Source: a bacterium
GTDB lineage: Bacteria > Chloroflexota > Dormibacteria > Aeolococcales > Bog-877
Length of the DNA: 37,937 nt
Reading direction: 5' to 3'
Assembly (NCBI GenBank): GCA_021795235.1
Contig: JAJYPP010000030.1
Span: 1-37,937 of the forward strand
In this document: one piece after another, positions 18,884 through 26,524 of the stretch
Layout: every line of letters starts with the position of its first letter
How positions within the stretch are numbered: position 1 is the first letter of the stretch
Program-made: the position numbers and the translations under genes
Notes under the pieces: model-generated
Told to the model about the DNA's origin: nothing
Database searches by the model: none
What the model saw: the letters and a program-made list of their open reading frames with translations, nothing else

Positions 18884-19507
18884 ATGGACCCGCGTCAGGG
18901 AGGAGCCTCCCCGGATCCGGCGGAGCGGGCGGATCTGACCGGGCTCGACGACCGGCAGCTGGAGCAACTCGCCGCGGAGCTGGAGGCTGCCGACCGGGCC
19001 CTGCGGATCGAGATGGCCCCGCTGCAGGCCCGCCTGGCCGAGCTGAGTGGCCGCCAGGGGGTGCTGGCGACCGAGCTGCGCCGGCGCGAGCGGCAGCGCC
19101 ACCTCGCCCAGCGGCGACGGGTCCGCGCCGAGGTCGAGGAGGGGCAGGCCCCCTCACTCCTGAGGCTGGTGGAGGCCGAGGACCCGCCCGACTTCGGAGA
19201 ACCGCCATTCTCCCAGCTCGAGGTCATGCTCGAGACCGGTGGCGTGGTGGCCCTCGGCTACCCCGGCAGCCGCGCCCCCAGCCTGCAGATGACCGATGGG
19301 AGCGAGGTGGCGACGGTTTCGGACCTGGGCCACGCTCGCCGGCTCTTTCAGCAGGGCTGGGACTTCGGGGTCCCGGCCCGCAAGGGGGTCCGGGTGCACA
19401 CTCCGGGAACCCGTCTGGAACGGCTGCTCGACCCCGATCGCTGCTTCATCAGGCCGCGCGGCGAGGGAGCCCCGGGAGCCGGCTCAGGCTCCGCCGCCGG
19501 TGCCTGA
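18884..19507 (+). CDS. Coiled-coil protein of unknown function upstream of coaE
   Basis: A 207-residue protein that I cannot assign to a family. Residues about 18-90 are highly charged Leu/Ala/Glu/Arg heptad-like sequence, probably a coiled coil. Residues about 100-195 look globular (FSQLEVMLETGGVVALGYPG, GWDFGVPARKGVRVH, LDPDRCFIRP), and the C-terminus is a Gly/Ala-rich tail. There is no signal peptide or membrane segment. The ATG at 18884 has GGAG close upstream. A TAGGCT sequence 15 bases before the ATG could be a -10 element giving a very short leader. The end overlaps the proposed coaE start by eight bases, so the two are probably co-translated. Confidence 0.7.
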   Translation: MDPRQGGASPDPAERADLTGLDDRQLEQLAAELEAADRALRIEMAPLQARLAELSGRQGVLATELRRRERQRHLAQRRRVRAEVEEGQAPSLLRLVEAEDPPDFGEPPFSQLEVMLETGGVVALGYPGSRAPSLQMTDGSEVATVSDLGHARRLFQQGWDFGVPARKGVRVHTPGTRLERLLDPDRCFIRPRGEGAPGAGSGSAAGA

Positions 19508-20123
19508 GGCCTCCCAGCGGTCCCGGGTGGTGGCCCTCACCGGTGGCATCGCCACCGGCAAGTCGACCGTGGCCGCGGTGCTGGCGGGGTTGGGAGCCAC
19601 CGTGATCGACGCCGACCAGCTCGCCCGGCAGGCGGTCGCACCGGGCACCGAGGGGCTGCAGGCGGTGCTGGACCGCTTCGGGCCCGAGATGCTGGCCGAA
19701 GACGGGGCGCTGGACCGTGGGCGGGTGGCCGAGCTGGTCTTCCGCCAGCCCCACGAACGGGCGGCTCTGGAGGCGATCGTGCACCCCCTGGTCGCCGAGC
19801 TCAGCCGCTCCGCCATCCAGGCGGCCACCAGGGCGGGGGCCCCCCTGATCGTCTACGAGATCCCGCTGCTGTTCGAGGTGGGCAAGGCGGCCGACTTCCC
19901 GACCTCCATCCTGGCGTACCTCCGCCCGGAGCTGCAGCTGCAACGGCTGATGGAGCGATCCCCGCTGAGCCGAGGGGCGGCCGAGGCCCGGATCGCGGCC
20001 CAGATGCCGATCGACGACAAGCGCGCTCTGGCCACCTGGATCGTGGACACCTCGGGGACCCTGGACCAGACCAGGGAACAGGTGCGCAACCTCTGGCACC
20101 GGGAGCTGCGCCCCGGTCGCTGA
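19500..20123 (+). CDS. coaE: Dephospho-CoA kinase
   Basis: A 207-residue P-loop kinase catalysing the last step of CoA synthesis, ATP-dependent phosphorylation of dephospho-CoA. The Walker A motif GGIATGKST lies at about residues 14-22, followed by VIDADQLARQAV and IVYEIPLLFEVG, both typical of CoaE. Length is normal. I take the GTG at 19500 as the start, overlapping the upstream gene; a GTG at 19527 immediately before the P-loop strand is the alternative. CoA supply fits a neighbourhood full of acyl-CoA enzymes, although coaE placement varies widely among bacteria. Confidence 0.93.
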   Translation: MPEASQRSRVVALTGGIATGKSTVAAVLAGLGATVIDADQLARQAVAPGTEGLQAVLDRFGPEMLAEDGALDRGRVAELVFRQPHERAALEAIVHPLVAELSRSAIQAATRAGAPLIVYEIPLLFEVGKAADFPTSILAYLRPELQLQRLMERSPLSRGAAEARIAAQMPIDDKRALATWIVDTSGTLDQTREQVRNLWHRELRPGR

Positions 20124-20132
20124 CTCGACCGG
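20113..20132. terminator. Possible bidirectional terminator hairpin between convergent genes
   Basis: A 7-bp perfect stem, CCGGTCG and CGACCGG, with a six-base loop spans the coaE stop and lies between coaE and the convergent quinone reductase gene. No T-run follows on either strand, so only its position supports a terminator role. Confidence 0.3.
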
Positions 20133-20139
20133 CGGCCGC

Positions 20140-21111
20140 TCAGGCGATCTCCAGCACCACCTTGCCGACCGCGCCCGCCTGGACGAAGTCCTGGGCGGCG
20201 GCGCAGTCCGCCAGCGAGAACCGGTGCAGGGGGAGCTCGCTGAGGGCCCCGGCCGACAGCGCCCCGGTGATGGCGGCGGCCGCCTCCTCCAGGGCCACCC
20301 GGGGCACCCCGTATAGCAGCACGAAGCGCAGGGTGGAATTGGAGTTCATGCAGGCCCGGAGCGGCAGGACCGGGTCCTGCCCGGTCGCGGCGTAGGCCAC
20401 GATCGAGGTCTGCGGCCCCGCCAGGGCCAGATCCCAGCTGAGATTGGCCGGAAGGTTGACCTCGAGGATGCGGTCGAATGGGAGGTGGAAGGCTCGGAGC
20501 TGCTCCAGGGCGCCCTCGGCCCGGTAGTTGACGACCAGGTCAGCGCCGGCAGCCGCCGCCAGCTCCGCCTTCTCGGCGCCGCTCACGGTGGTGGCGACCC
20601 GAGCCCCCAGGTGCTTGGCCAGCTCGATCGCGAAGTGGCCGACCGCCCCCGCCCCCCCGGCCACCAGGACCGCGCGCCCGTCCACCGGGCCGTCTGCAAG
20701 CAGGCACCGGTGAGCCGTCATCGCCGGAACGCCGAGGCTCGCCCCCAACTCATACGATGCCCCATCCGGCAGCCGCACCGCCTGGGCGCTGGGGACCACG
20801 GTCCACTCCGCGGCCGTGCCCCAGCGCCGCCCGGCCGCCGCCAGCCAGACCCATACCCGCTGGCCGACCAGGGCGGGATCCACCCCTGGGCCCACCATGT
20901 CGATGTCGCCCGAGCCGTCGTGGTGCGGGATCTGGTACTGGTCGATCCGCCCGGGCGTTAGCCCGCTTCGCGACTTCCAATCGGTGGGGTTAACCCCGGA
21001 GTAACGGAGCTTGACCCTGACCTCGCCTGGGCCCGGTTCGGGGGTCTCCACCTCGGCCACGCGGATGACCTGGTCGGCCTCGCCCTGCCGCTCAAAGAAC
21101 GCAGCTCGCAT
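20140..21111 (-). CDS. NADPH:quinone reductase-like medium-chain dehydrogenase/reductase
   Basis: A 323-residue zinc-free member of the MDR superfamily, quinone oxidoreductase type. The N-terminal GroES-like half opens MRAAFFERQGEADQVIRV and contains YSGVNPTDWKSRSG. The nucleotide-binding Rossmann fold has VAGGAGAVGHFAIELAK near residue 150. The Cys/His zinc ligands of alcohol dehydrogenases are absent. It probably reduces a quinone or another enone with NADPH; the substrate is unknown. The ATG at 21111 has a perfect AGGAGG six bases upstream. The C-terminus GKVVLEIA is typical of the family. Confidence 0.9.
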   Translation of the reverse strand: MRAAFFERQGEADQVIRVAEVETPEPGPGEVRVKLRYSGVNPTDWKSRSGLTPGRIDQYQIPHHDGSGDIDMVGPGVDPALVGQRVWVWLAAAGRRWGTAAEWTVVPSAQAVRLPDGASYELGASLGVPAMTAHRCLLADGPVDGRAVLVAGGAGAVGHFAIELAKHLGARVATTVSGAEKAELAAAAGADLVVNYRAEGALEQLRAFHLPFDRILEVNLPANLSWDLALAGPQTSIVAYAATGQDPVLPLRACMNSNSTLRFVLLYGVPRVALEEAAAAITGALSAGALSELPLHRFSLADCAAAQDFVQAGAVGKVVLEIA

Positions 21112-21126
21112 CTCGATCCTCCTGCT

Positions 21127-21146
21127 TGCCGAGCCGGAACTCGGCA
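21127..21146. promoter_or_regulatory. Inverted repeat in the quinone reductase leader (possible operator)
   Basis: TGCCGAG and CTCGGCA form a perfect 7-bp inverted repeat with a six-base centre, just upstream of the ribosome-binding site of the quinone reductase gene and between two divergent genes. It could be a repressor operator or an RNA hairpin in the leader. No regulator gene lies next to it. Confidence 0.3.
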
Positions 21147-21251
21147 GGCCTGGGCCACCCGGGTGCCTCTCCTGCCGATGGTAGTGGCCCCGGAGTTTCG
21201 CCAGCGCGCCGGAGCACGGGGCTTCCCGGTGAGGTATGCTCAGCCCCCAAG

Positions 21252-21773
21252 GTGGCCAGCACTACTGATCTCTGGATCAAGGTGCCGAACCCGCTGTTCG
21301 GTGTTGACGGCGTGGGCTTCTCGGTGCGCTACGCCGGCGAGGTGGCCGCGGACCAGGTCGCCGACCTGCCCTTCTTCGTGGAGGGCGAAGCCACGATCAT
21401 GACCCGCCTGGCCGAGCGGCTGCGACTGTTTCCCGCCCGGGACCTGTTCGTCGACTGCACCGAGACCGGAGAGGCCTACTCCTGGACCGATCCCATCGCC
21501 CTGACGGATGAGGTGATCGTCATGGCGTTTCGCGACCGCAGCGCGGCCACGCCGCCGGGAGACCCCGCCCAGGCCATCCGCAATCGGCTGCGAAATCAGA
21601 TGGTGCCCCTGGCCTTTCCGTTCCTGCGCGACCTGGTCAGGGTGGCCGATCTGCGCCTAAGTCCCCTGATCTCCCTGCGGCTCGCCCTGGACGAGAGCCC
21701 GGAGATGGAGCTGTCCGTGCCGGTCCATGAGATCGTCGAGCGCAACGGCGAGCGGATCCTGAGCGACCTCTGA
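21252..21773 (+). CDS. Conserved-looking protein of unknown function
   Basis: A 173-residue soluble protein that I do not recognise. It begins near ASTTDLWIKVPNPLFGVDGV and is followed by mixed hydrophobic and charged globular sequence with no signal peptide, membrane helix or catalytic motif I can name. The frame is open upstream to 21126; the GTG at 21252 is chosen because the sequence before it is low-complexity and antisense to the quinone reductase leader. A ribosome-binding site is not obvious. It converges on the next gene with a one-base gap. Confidence 0.6.
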   Translation: MASTTDLWIKVPNPLFGVDGVGFSVRYAGEVAADQVADLPFFVEGEATIMTRLAERLRLFPARDLFVDCTETGEAYSWTDPIALTDEVIVMAFRDRSAATPPGDPAQAIRNRLRNQMVPLAFPFLRDLVRVADLRLSPLISLRLALDESPEMELSVPVHEIVERNGERILSDL

Positions 21774-21774
21774 C

Positions 21775-22146
21775 TCAGGGAGTCGCCGAGGCCTTGGCGG
21801 AGGGGCTCGCCGTGGGCGAGGCGGAGGCCTTCTTGGTCGGCGAGGCTGAGGCCTTGGGAGTGGGGCTGGGGGTGGGCGTGATCACGGTCACGCTCGGCTC
21901 CGAGCAACCGAAGGGCACGGTCGGGAGGGTGACCTGCGGGGTCGGCGACAAGGAGACTCCGGGAGATGGCGTCGGCGTGGCGTGAATGACGATGGGGGTC
22001 TCCCGCGGGCACGGGGCTGGCGGAGGCAGCGGGGAGGCGGTCGCCGCCTTCAGCAGCAACCAGGCCAGCACCACCAGGCCGCCCACGATGATGGTCCCGA
22101 TGAAGGCCGCCGCCCCCCACTCATGCTTCAGGAAGTTCCGGTTCAA
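21775..22146 (-). CDS. Single-helix membrane protein with Pro/Ser/Thr-rich tail
   Basis: A 123-residue protein with a short basic N-terminus, one transmembrane helix at about residues 12-36 (FIGTIIVGGLVVLAWLLL) and a long low-complexity tail rich in Pro, Ser, Thr and Lys. The tail includes repeated TPTPSP and KASASPT units. Two Cys residues (47 and about 81) bracket the middle of the outer part. The tail is probably outside the cell and could be a spacer through the wall or a glycosylated stalk. The ATG lies three bases after the PHP gene stop, so the two are co-transcribed. Function is unknown. Confidence 0.72.
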   Translation of the reverse strand: MNRNFLKHEWGAAAFIGTIIVGGLVVLAWLLLKAATASPLPPPAPCPRETPIVIHATPTPSPGVSLSPTPQVTLPTVPFGCSEPSVTVITPTPSPTPKASASPTKKASASPTASPSAKASATP

Positions 22147-22149
22147 GAG

Positions 22150-22878
22150 TCAGATCCCCTCGCGTCCGATGTTGCCGCGCCAGCGCTGCCAGGTGAGCCA
22201 GCCCATGCTGCGAGCCTGCTGCCGGAGCCTGGTGCTCAGGGAGGGGCCGGCCGGGCGCAGGTAACCCTCCAGGGGCCTAGTTTGACGGTCGGCTATGGCC
22301 CGGCGCAGGTCCTGGGCGGTGGAACCGGGGAAAACGGTGACGGTCCGGGCCAGGTCGCGGGCGCCGAAGTGGCTGTCGCTCGACCCGATGGCCGCCCCCA
22401 GGCGGTCCTGGTGAAGCTCGTAGAAGGAGTCAAGCTCACGCACCCGCTGAGGCAGGGTGGGGGCGGTGTGGCGCAGCTCGATGCCGTCCACGGTGCCCTG
22501 GGCGATCAGGCGTCGCAGCGCCGCAGGGGTGATCGAGGCGAAGTAGGTGGGCATGAAGGGGTGGGCCAGGATCGCCAGCCCCCCTTGGTCGCGGATGGCC
22601 CGGATGGTCTCCCCAACCGGCATCCCCATCCGCACCGGCCCGCGCAGGAACAACCCCAAGACATGCACGTTGGCACGATGCTCGGTGGTCACCTCCTCCC
22701 CCGCCACCACCTCCACCCCGAACTCCAGGCCCGCCTCCACAGCCTCTCCCACCCCGCGGAAGGTGTCGTGGTCGGTGATCGCCAGCACCTGGAGCTTGGC
22801 GCTGGCGGCGGCGCGCACCAGCTCCCGAGAGCTCACCATCCCATCGCTTGACAGCGTGTGGGCGTGCGGGTCCGCCAC
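22150..22878 (-). CDS. PHP-domain metal-dependent phosphoesterase
   Basis: A protein of about 242 residues in the PHP superfamily, the YciV/RNase AM-like group of phosphoesterases. The first metal motif is ADPHAHTLSSDG, followed by LAITDHDTF, AGEEVTT, ILAHPF and SDSHFGARDL, the usual series of His/Asp/Glu metal ligands. It probably hydrolyses a nucleotide or nucleic-acid phosphate; the exact substrate is unknown. The GTG at 22878 places the start next to the first motif as in family members. A CTG at 22944, overlapping the upstream gene, would add 22 residues. It lies between a small unknown gene and the Pro-rich membrane protein. Confidence 0.85.
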   Translation of the reverse strand: MADPHAHTLSSDGMVSSRELVRAAASAKLQVLAITDHDTFRGVGEAVEAGLEFGVEVVAGEEVTTEHRANVHVLGLFLRGPVRMGMPVGETIRAIRDQGGLAILAHPFMPTYFASITPAALRRLIAQGTVDGIELRHTAPTLPQRVRELDSFYELHQDRLGAAIGSSDSHFGARDLARTVTVFPGSTAQDLRRAIADRQTRPLEGYLRPAGPSLSTRLRQQARSMGWLTWQRWRGNIGREGI

Positions 22879-22940
22879 CGAGTGACCAGGCGGGATCCGG
22901 GGATGAGCCGCGAGCCCGGACCCGGACTGTTCAGCGTCGC

Positions 22941-23219
22941 TCAGAGACCCTGACCCCCCGGACCGCGGCCGCCGGCGTCGGGGGCGGACTCGTGCTCGGG
23001 CCGGTTGCGCATGTTCAGGATCCGCAGAAAGTCCTGGGCGCGGGCCATGGCCTTCCAACGCTCCGGGAAGAAGTCCTGAGCCACGATGCTGGAGTCCGCC
23101 AGGCGCATCACCGACACACACCACTTGTTGAGGGTGTGCGAGACCTCTACCTCGAAGTCTGCCTCCTGGCTGCGGTAGCGCAGAAGGTCATCACCGCGCC
23201 GCGGGCGTTGCATAGCCAT
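22941..23219 (-). CDS. Small protein of unknown function
   Basis: A protein of about 92 residues beginning MAMQRPRRGDDLLRYRSQ. The middle, VSHTLNKWCVSVMRLADSS and DFFPERWKAMARAQDFLRIL, reads like a compact alpha/beta domain. The last 20 residues are disordered and rich in Pro/Gly/Arg. I do not recognise a family. A second ATG two codons in is an equally good start. A TATACT hexamer about 70 bases upstream may be its promoter. It is the first gene of a set with the PHP protein and the Pro-rich membrane protein. Confidence 0.6.
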   Translation of the reverse strand: MAMQRPRRGDDLLRYRSQEADFEVEVSHTLNKWCVSVMRLADSSIVAQDFFPERWKAMARAQDFLRILNMRNRPEHESAPDAGGRGPGGQGL

Positions 23220-23285
23220 TGCACTACCTGATGGTGTCCGGAATTGGGGACGGGGCCTTCCGCCTCGATTGACATCTGGCCCTGA

Positions 23286-23291
23286 AGTATA
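23286..23291 (-). promoter_or_regulatory. Possible -10 element (TATACT)
   Basis: TATACT on the minus strand matches the sigma-70 type -10 consensus at five of six positions, in an otherwise very GC-rich gap between galU and the small unknown gene. Transcription from it would give a leader of about 60 bases. No convincing -35 is seen 16-18 bases upstream. Confidence 0.35.
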
Positions 23292-23347
23292 GCGCCGAAT
23301 CCGGAGCCACCCCCAGCCACCAGCCCCCTCCCGCGCCGACCCACGGA

Positions 23348-24223
23348 TCATTCCCCGGTCGACTCCAGCTCCTCGATGCGAGACCTCAGCGCCGGCCCGA
23401 GGTCCGGGTCACGCCACACGATCGCGGCGTTGGTGGCGAGCCAGCTGTCGAGGGTGCCGACGTCCAGGAGGTCGCCGGTGAACTCCACCCCCACCACCTT
23501 CCCGGCGCCGGCCACCGCGCGGATCGCGTCGGTCAGCTGAATCTCCCCCAGCGCCCCCGGCGCCGTGGTGGACAGGGCCCGGAACACGTCCTGGGTCAGC
23601 ACGTAGCGGCCCATCAGGGCCAGGTCGCTGGGCGCCTCGTCCGGGGTGGGCTTCTCCACCACGTCGCTCACGTGAAAGACCGGCCCCTCCCCCTCGACCG
23701 CGGCCACCCCGTAGCGGGAGATCTGGTCGCGAGGGCAACGACGCAGGGCCAGCACCGTGCACCGCTCCCGGGTGTAGGCCCGGATGAGCTGGGCCAGCAG
23801 GGGCGGGGTTCCCCAGAACAGGTCGTCCGGAAGCAGGACCGCGACCGCCTCCTCACCCCCCAGCCGGTCGGCGGCGCAGAGCACGGCGTGGCCCAGGCCC
23901 AGCGGCTGCTGCTGCTCGACGAACTCCAACTCACACATCCGCCCGATCCGGTGGATGCGGTCGGCCAGCTCCGGGCTCCCCCGCCCGACCAGGATGGCTT
24001 CCAGCTCTGGATCCGGGCTGAAGTGAGCTTTGATGAGGTCCTTGCCCGGCGCGGTGATGATCACGGCTCGGCGGATGCCGGAGGCCACGGCCTCCTCCAG
24101 CCCCCACTGGATGGCCGGGCGGTCGCCCACCGGGACCATCTCCTTGGGCAGAGCCTTGGTGGCGGGGAGGAAACGGGTGCCCAGGCCGCCCGCCGGCACC
24201 ACCACCGTGCTCACCCCAGTCAC
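23348..24223 (-). CDS. galU: UTP--glucose-1-phosphate uridylyltransferase
   Basis: A 291-residue nucleotidyltransferase making UDP-glucose from UTP and glucose-1-phosphate, for cell-envelope polysaccharide and glycolipid synthesis. The signature VVPAGGLGTRFLPATKALPKE is at the N-terminus with the catalytic Arg and Lys; VLLPDDLFW and VVEKPTPDEAP follow, and GEIQLTDAI is the usual GalU motif. The start is GTG at 24223, with another GTG three codons later equally possible; neither has a strong ribosome-binding site. It lies 51 bases downstream of the putative anti-sigma gene on the same strand and may be at the end of the tdh-kbl-sigma operon. Confidence 0.93.
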   Translation of the reverse strand: MTGVSTVVVPAGGLGTRFLPATKALPKEMVPVGDRPAIQWGLEEAVASGIRRAVIITAPGKDLIKAHFSPDPELEAILVGRGSPELADRIHRIGRMCELEFVEQQQPLGLGHAVLCAADRLGGEEAVAVLLPDDLFWGTPPLLAQLIRAYTRERCTVLALRRCPRDQISRYGVAAVEGEGPVFHVSDVVEKPTPDEAPSDLALMGRYVLTQDVFRALSTTAPGALGEIQLTDAIRAVAGAGKVVGVEFTGDLLDVGTLDSWLATNAAIVWRDPDLGPALRSRIEELESTGE

Positions 24224-24274
24224 AGTGGGGGATTGTACGGATGGCCCGGTCGGAGTCCGCCCCGCGGATCTGGC

Positions 24275-24625
24275 TCAGGCGGAGACGCGCGCCTCCCGCT
24301 GCCGGAACAGGGCCAGGCCGACGACCACGCCGGCGGCCATCCCGCCCAGGCCAACCCAGGCCGGTACCGGAACCTGGCGGGCCACCCTCAGCACCTCCGG
24401 CATCAGATCTTCGCCCTGGTGGCGCTGGTTGGCCTCGGACAGGGCCCGCTCGAAGATGTGAGCCCTTGTGTCGGGCCGCAGCGGGCGGGGCGCCAGCGCA
24501 TCCACCAGCAGGACCGCCGTCCGAGCGATGGCGCGCGAGGTGGGATCGGCATCGGGCATGCCCTGCTCACCCTCCAGCCAGTCGGCCAGGTGGCCCGCCA
24601 TCCGCTTCTCTTCGCGACTGGTCAT
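24275..24625 (-). CDS. Single-helix membrane protein, candidate anti-sigma factor
   Basis: A 116-residue protein with a charged, helical, presumably cytoplasmic N-terminal part (about 1-85), one membrane helix near the C-terminus (about 87-105, VPAWVGLGGMAAGVVVGLAL) and a short basic tail. The HxxxCxxC zinc motif of classic anti-sigma factors is absent; there are no Cys residues. Its ATG comes one base after the sigma factor stop, with GGAGGAG as ribosome-binding site inside the end of the sigma gene. The gene order and topology suggest that it restrains the sigma factor at the membrane. That is inference, as I recognise no family. Confidence 0.62.
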   Translation of the reverse strand: MTSREEKRMAGHLADWLEGEQGMPDADPTSRAIARTAVLLVDALAPRPLRPDTRAHIFERALSEANQRHQGEDLMPEVLRVARQVPVPAWVGLGGMAAGVVVGLALFRQREARVSA

Positions 24626-24626
24626 C

Positions 24627-25304
24627 TCACTCCTCCTCGGAGCCATGGGGTGGGGCCACCTTCAGATGGGGGACGAAGCCGGTCTCGAAGTCGGGGCCCA
24701 ATCGCCTCTCCAGGGCGTGCAGAGCGCGAAAGACCAGCAGCTTCACCGCCCCCTCACTCTTGTGCATGATCTGGCCGACCTCGGCGTTGCGCAGGCCGGA
24801 GCCGAAGCGGAGGGTGATGGCCTGGCGTTGATCGGGCGACAGCCGGCGCACCGCGGCCTGGATGCGGCGCACCTGCTCGGATCTAACCGCCGCATCCTCG
24901 GGCCCCTCACCCGGGTCGACCAGCCCCTCGGGCAGCTCGATCCAGCCAGGGTGGCGATGATCGCGCATGACCAGGTTGGAGGCGACCCGGTAGAGCCAGG
25001 CGGAGTAGGGGACGCCGCGCCACTCGAACTTCCCGATCTCCGCGTAGGCGCGCATGAAGGTGGTCGCGGTGACATCTTCGGCGCGCTCCCAGCTCCCGGT
25101 CTGGTGGTACACGTACGCGTGGATGGAATCGACATAGCGGTCATAGAGCTTGGCAAAGGCGGTCGGGTCGGCCTTGGCGGCCTCGACCAGATGGCGCTCC
25201 TCCTCCAGTTCCTCCGGTGACCTGGGACCCCGACGTGGCCCGGATGGCTTGCCGCCGTCCGGCCCGGGACCCTGCACTGACGACAATTCGGGGAGGCCAG
25301 CCAT
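24627..25304 (-). CDS. ECF-family RNA polymerase sigma factor
   Basis: A 225-residue sigma-70 family protein of the extracytoplasmic-function type, with only regions 2 and 4. Region 2 spans about 47-120 (FAKLYDRYVDSIHAYV, AEDVTATTFMRAYAEI, AWLYRVASNLVMRDHRH). Region 4 spans about 152-203 (LSPDQRQAITLRFGSGLRNA, then VGQIMHKSEGAVKLLVFRAL, the helix-turn-helix). A 30-residue basic, Pro/Gly-rich leader precedes region 2 and a 20-residue tail follows region 4. The ATG at 25304 is two bases after the kbl stop, so expression is tied to threonine degradation genes. The next gene is a candidate membrane anti-sigma factor. Confidence 0.92.
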   Translation of the reverse strand: MAGLPELSSVQGPGPDGGKPSGPRRGPRSPEELEEERHLVEAAKADPTAFAKLYDRYVDSIHAYVYHQTGSWERAEDVTATTFMRAYAEIGKFEWRGVPYSAWLYRVASNLVMRDHRHPGWIELPEGLVDPGEGPEDAAVRSEQVRRIQAAVRRLSPDQRQAITLRFGSGLRNAEVGQIMHKSEGAVKLLVFRALHALERRLGPDFETGFVPHLKVAPPHGSEEE

Positions 25305-25306
25305 GG

Positions 25307-26524
25307 TTACGCTTCGGTCGCTGCCTGGGTCTTCGGTCGCAACTCGAGACCAAGCGCCCGGGCCGAGTCCGCGAACGCCTCCAGGGCCGCGTCCAGCTGC
25401 TCTCTTGTGTGGCTGGAGGTGACTATCGTGCGCACCCGGCCCTGGTCTCGGGCCACGGTCGGAAACCCGATCCCCTGGGCGAAGACACCCCTGCGCCGCA
25501 GCTCGTCGGAGAGCTCCATGGCGTGGCGGGCCTCGCCGACGATGACCGGGGTGATGGGAGTCTCACTGCGACCGCAGTCGAAGCCCAGGGAGGTCAGCCC
25601 CGCCTTGAAGTGGCGCGCGTTCTCCCAGAGCTGGCGCTGGCGCTCCGGCTCGGACTGCATCACCTCCAATGCGGCCAGGCAGGCCGCCACCACAGCCGGG
25701 GGGTGCGAGGTCGAGAAGAGAAACGGCCGACCGAGATGGATCAGAGTGTCCCTGAGCTCCTGGGAGCCGGCGACGTAGCCCCCCAGAACTCCGACCGCCT
25801 TGCTCAGGGTGCCGACCTGGATCGCGACCCTGCCCTCCAGCCCGAAGTGGTCAACCGAGCCCCTGCCCTGGCGTCCCAGGACCCCGGAGGCGTGGGCGTC
25901 ATCCACCATCACGGAGGCGCCGAAGGCCTCCGCCCGTTCCACGATCTCGGGCAGTGGCGCGATGTCCCCGTCCATGCTGAAGACCCCATCGGTCACCACC
26001 AGCACCCGCCGACGGCCATCGCGGCGGGCCTCCTCCAGGCGCTGCTGCAGGCCGTCCATGTCCCGGTGCGGGAACAGGTACCGCCCCGCCTTGGTGAGGC
26101 GGATCCCGTCGATGATGCTGGCGTGGTTCAAAGAGTCGCTGACGACCGCGTCAGCCTCTGCCAGGACCCCGCCCAGGACCGCCAGATTGGCGGCGTATCC
26201 GCTCTGCAGCGTGAGCGCAGCGGCGGTCCCTTTGAACTCCGCCAGCCTGGCCTCCAGCTCCTCGTGGATCGACTGGGTGCCGGCGATGGTGCGCACCGCC
26301 CCGGACCCGGCCCCCCAGGACCGCACCGCCTCGATGGCGGCCTCCTTCAGGCGAGGATGGGTGTTGAGGCCGAGATAGTTGTTGGAGGACAAGTTGATGA
26401 GCCGCCGGCCACCGATGACCACCTCCGCGTCCTGCGGGCTCTCCAGCACCACCAGGGGGCGGAAGCGTCCCTCCTTACGGAGCTGGTCCAGGTCCGCCCG
26501 CAAGCTCGAATCCAGATCACTCAT
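25307..26524 (-). CDS. kbl: Glycine C-acetyltransferase (2-amino-3-ketobutyrate CoA ligase)
   Basis: A 405-residue PLP enzyme of the alpha-oxoamine synthase family. It cleaves 2-amino-3-ketobutyrate with CoA to glycine and acetyl-CoA. Motifs include INLSSNNYLGL, VVSDSLNHASIIDG, MVDDAHASGVLG and the PLP-binding Lys242 in VGTLSKAVGVLGG. Related 8-amino-7-oxononanoate synthases have the same fold; the adjacent tdh decides in favour of Kbl. I prefer ATG 26524, which overlaps the tdh stop by four bases (ATGA) and has GGAGGG nine bases upstream, over the ATG two codons earlier. Confidence 0.93.
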   Translation of the reverse strand: MSDLDSSLRADLDQLRKEGRFRPLVVLESPQDAEVVIGGRRLINLSSNNYLGLNTHPRLKEAAIEAVRSWGAGSGAVRTIAGTQSIHEELEARLAEFKGTAAALTLQSGYAANLAVLGGVLAEADAVVSDSLNHASIIDGIRLTKAGRYLFPHRDMDGLQQRLEEARRDGRRRVLVVTDGVFSMDGDIAPLPEIVERAEAFGASVMVDDAHASGVLGRQGRGSVDHFGLEGRVAIQVGTLSKAVGVLGGYVAGSQELRDTLIHLGRPFLFSTSHPPAVVAACLAALEVMQSEPERQRQLWENARHFKAGLTSLGFDCGRSETPITPVIVGEARHAMELSDELRRRGVFAQGIGFPTVARDQGRVRTIVTSSHTREQLDAALEAFADSARALGLELRPKTQAATEA

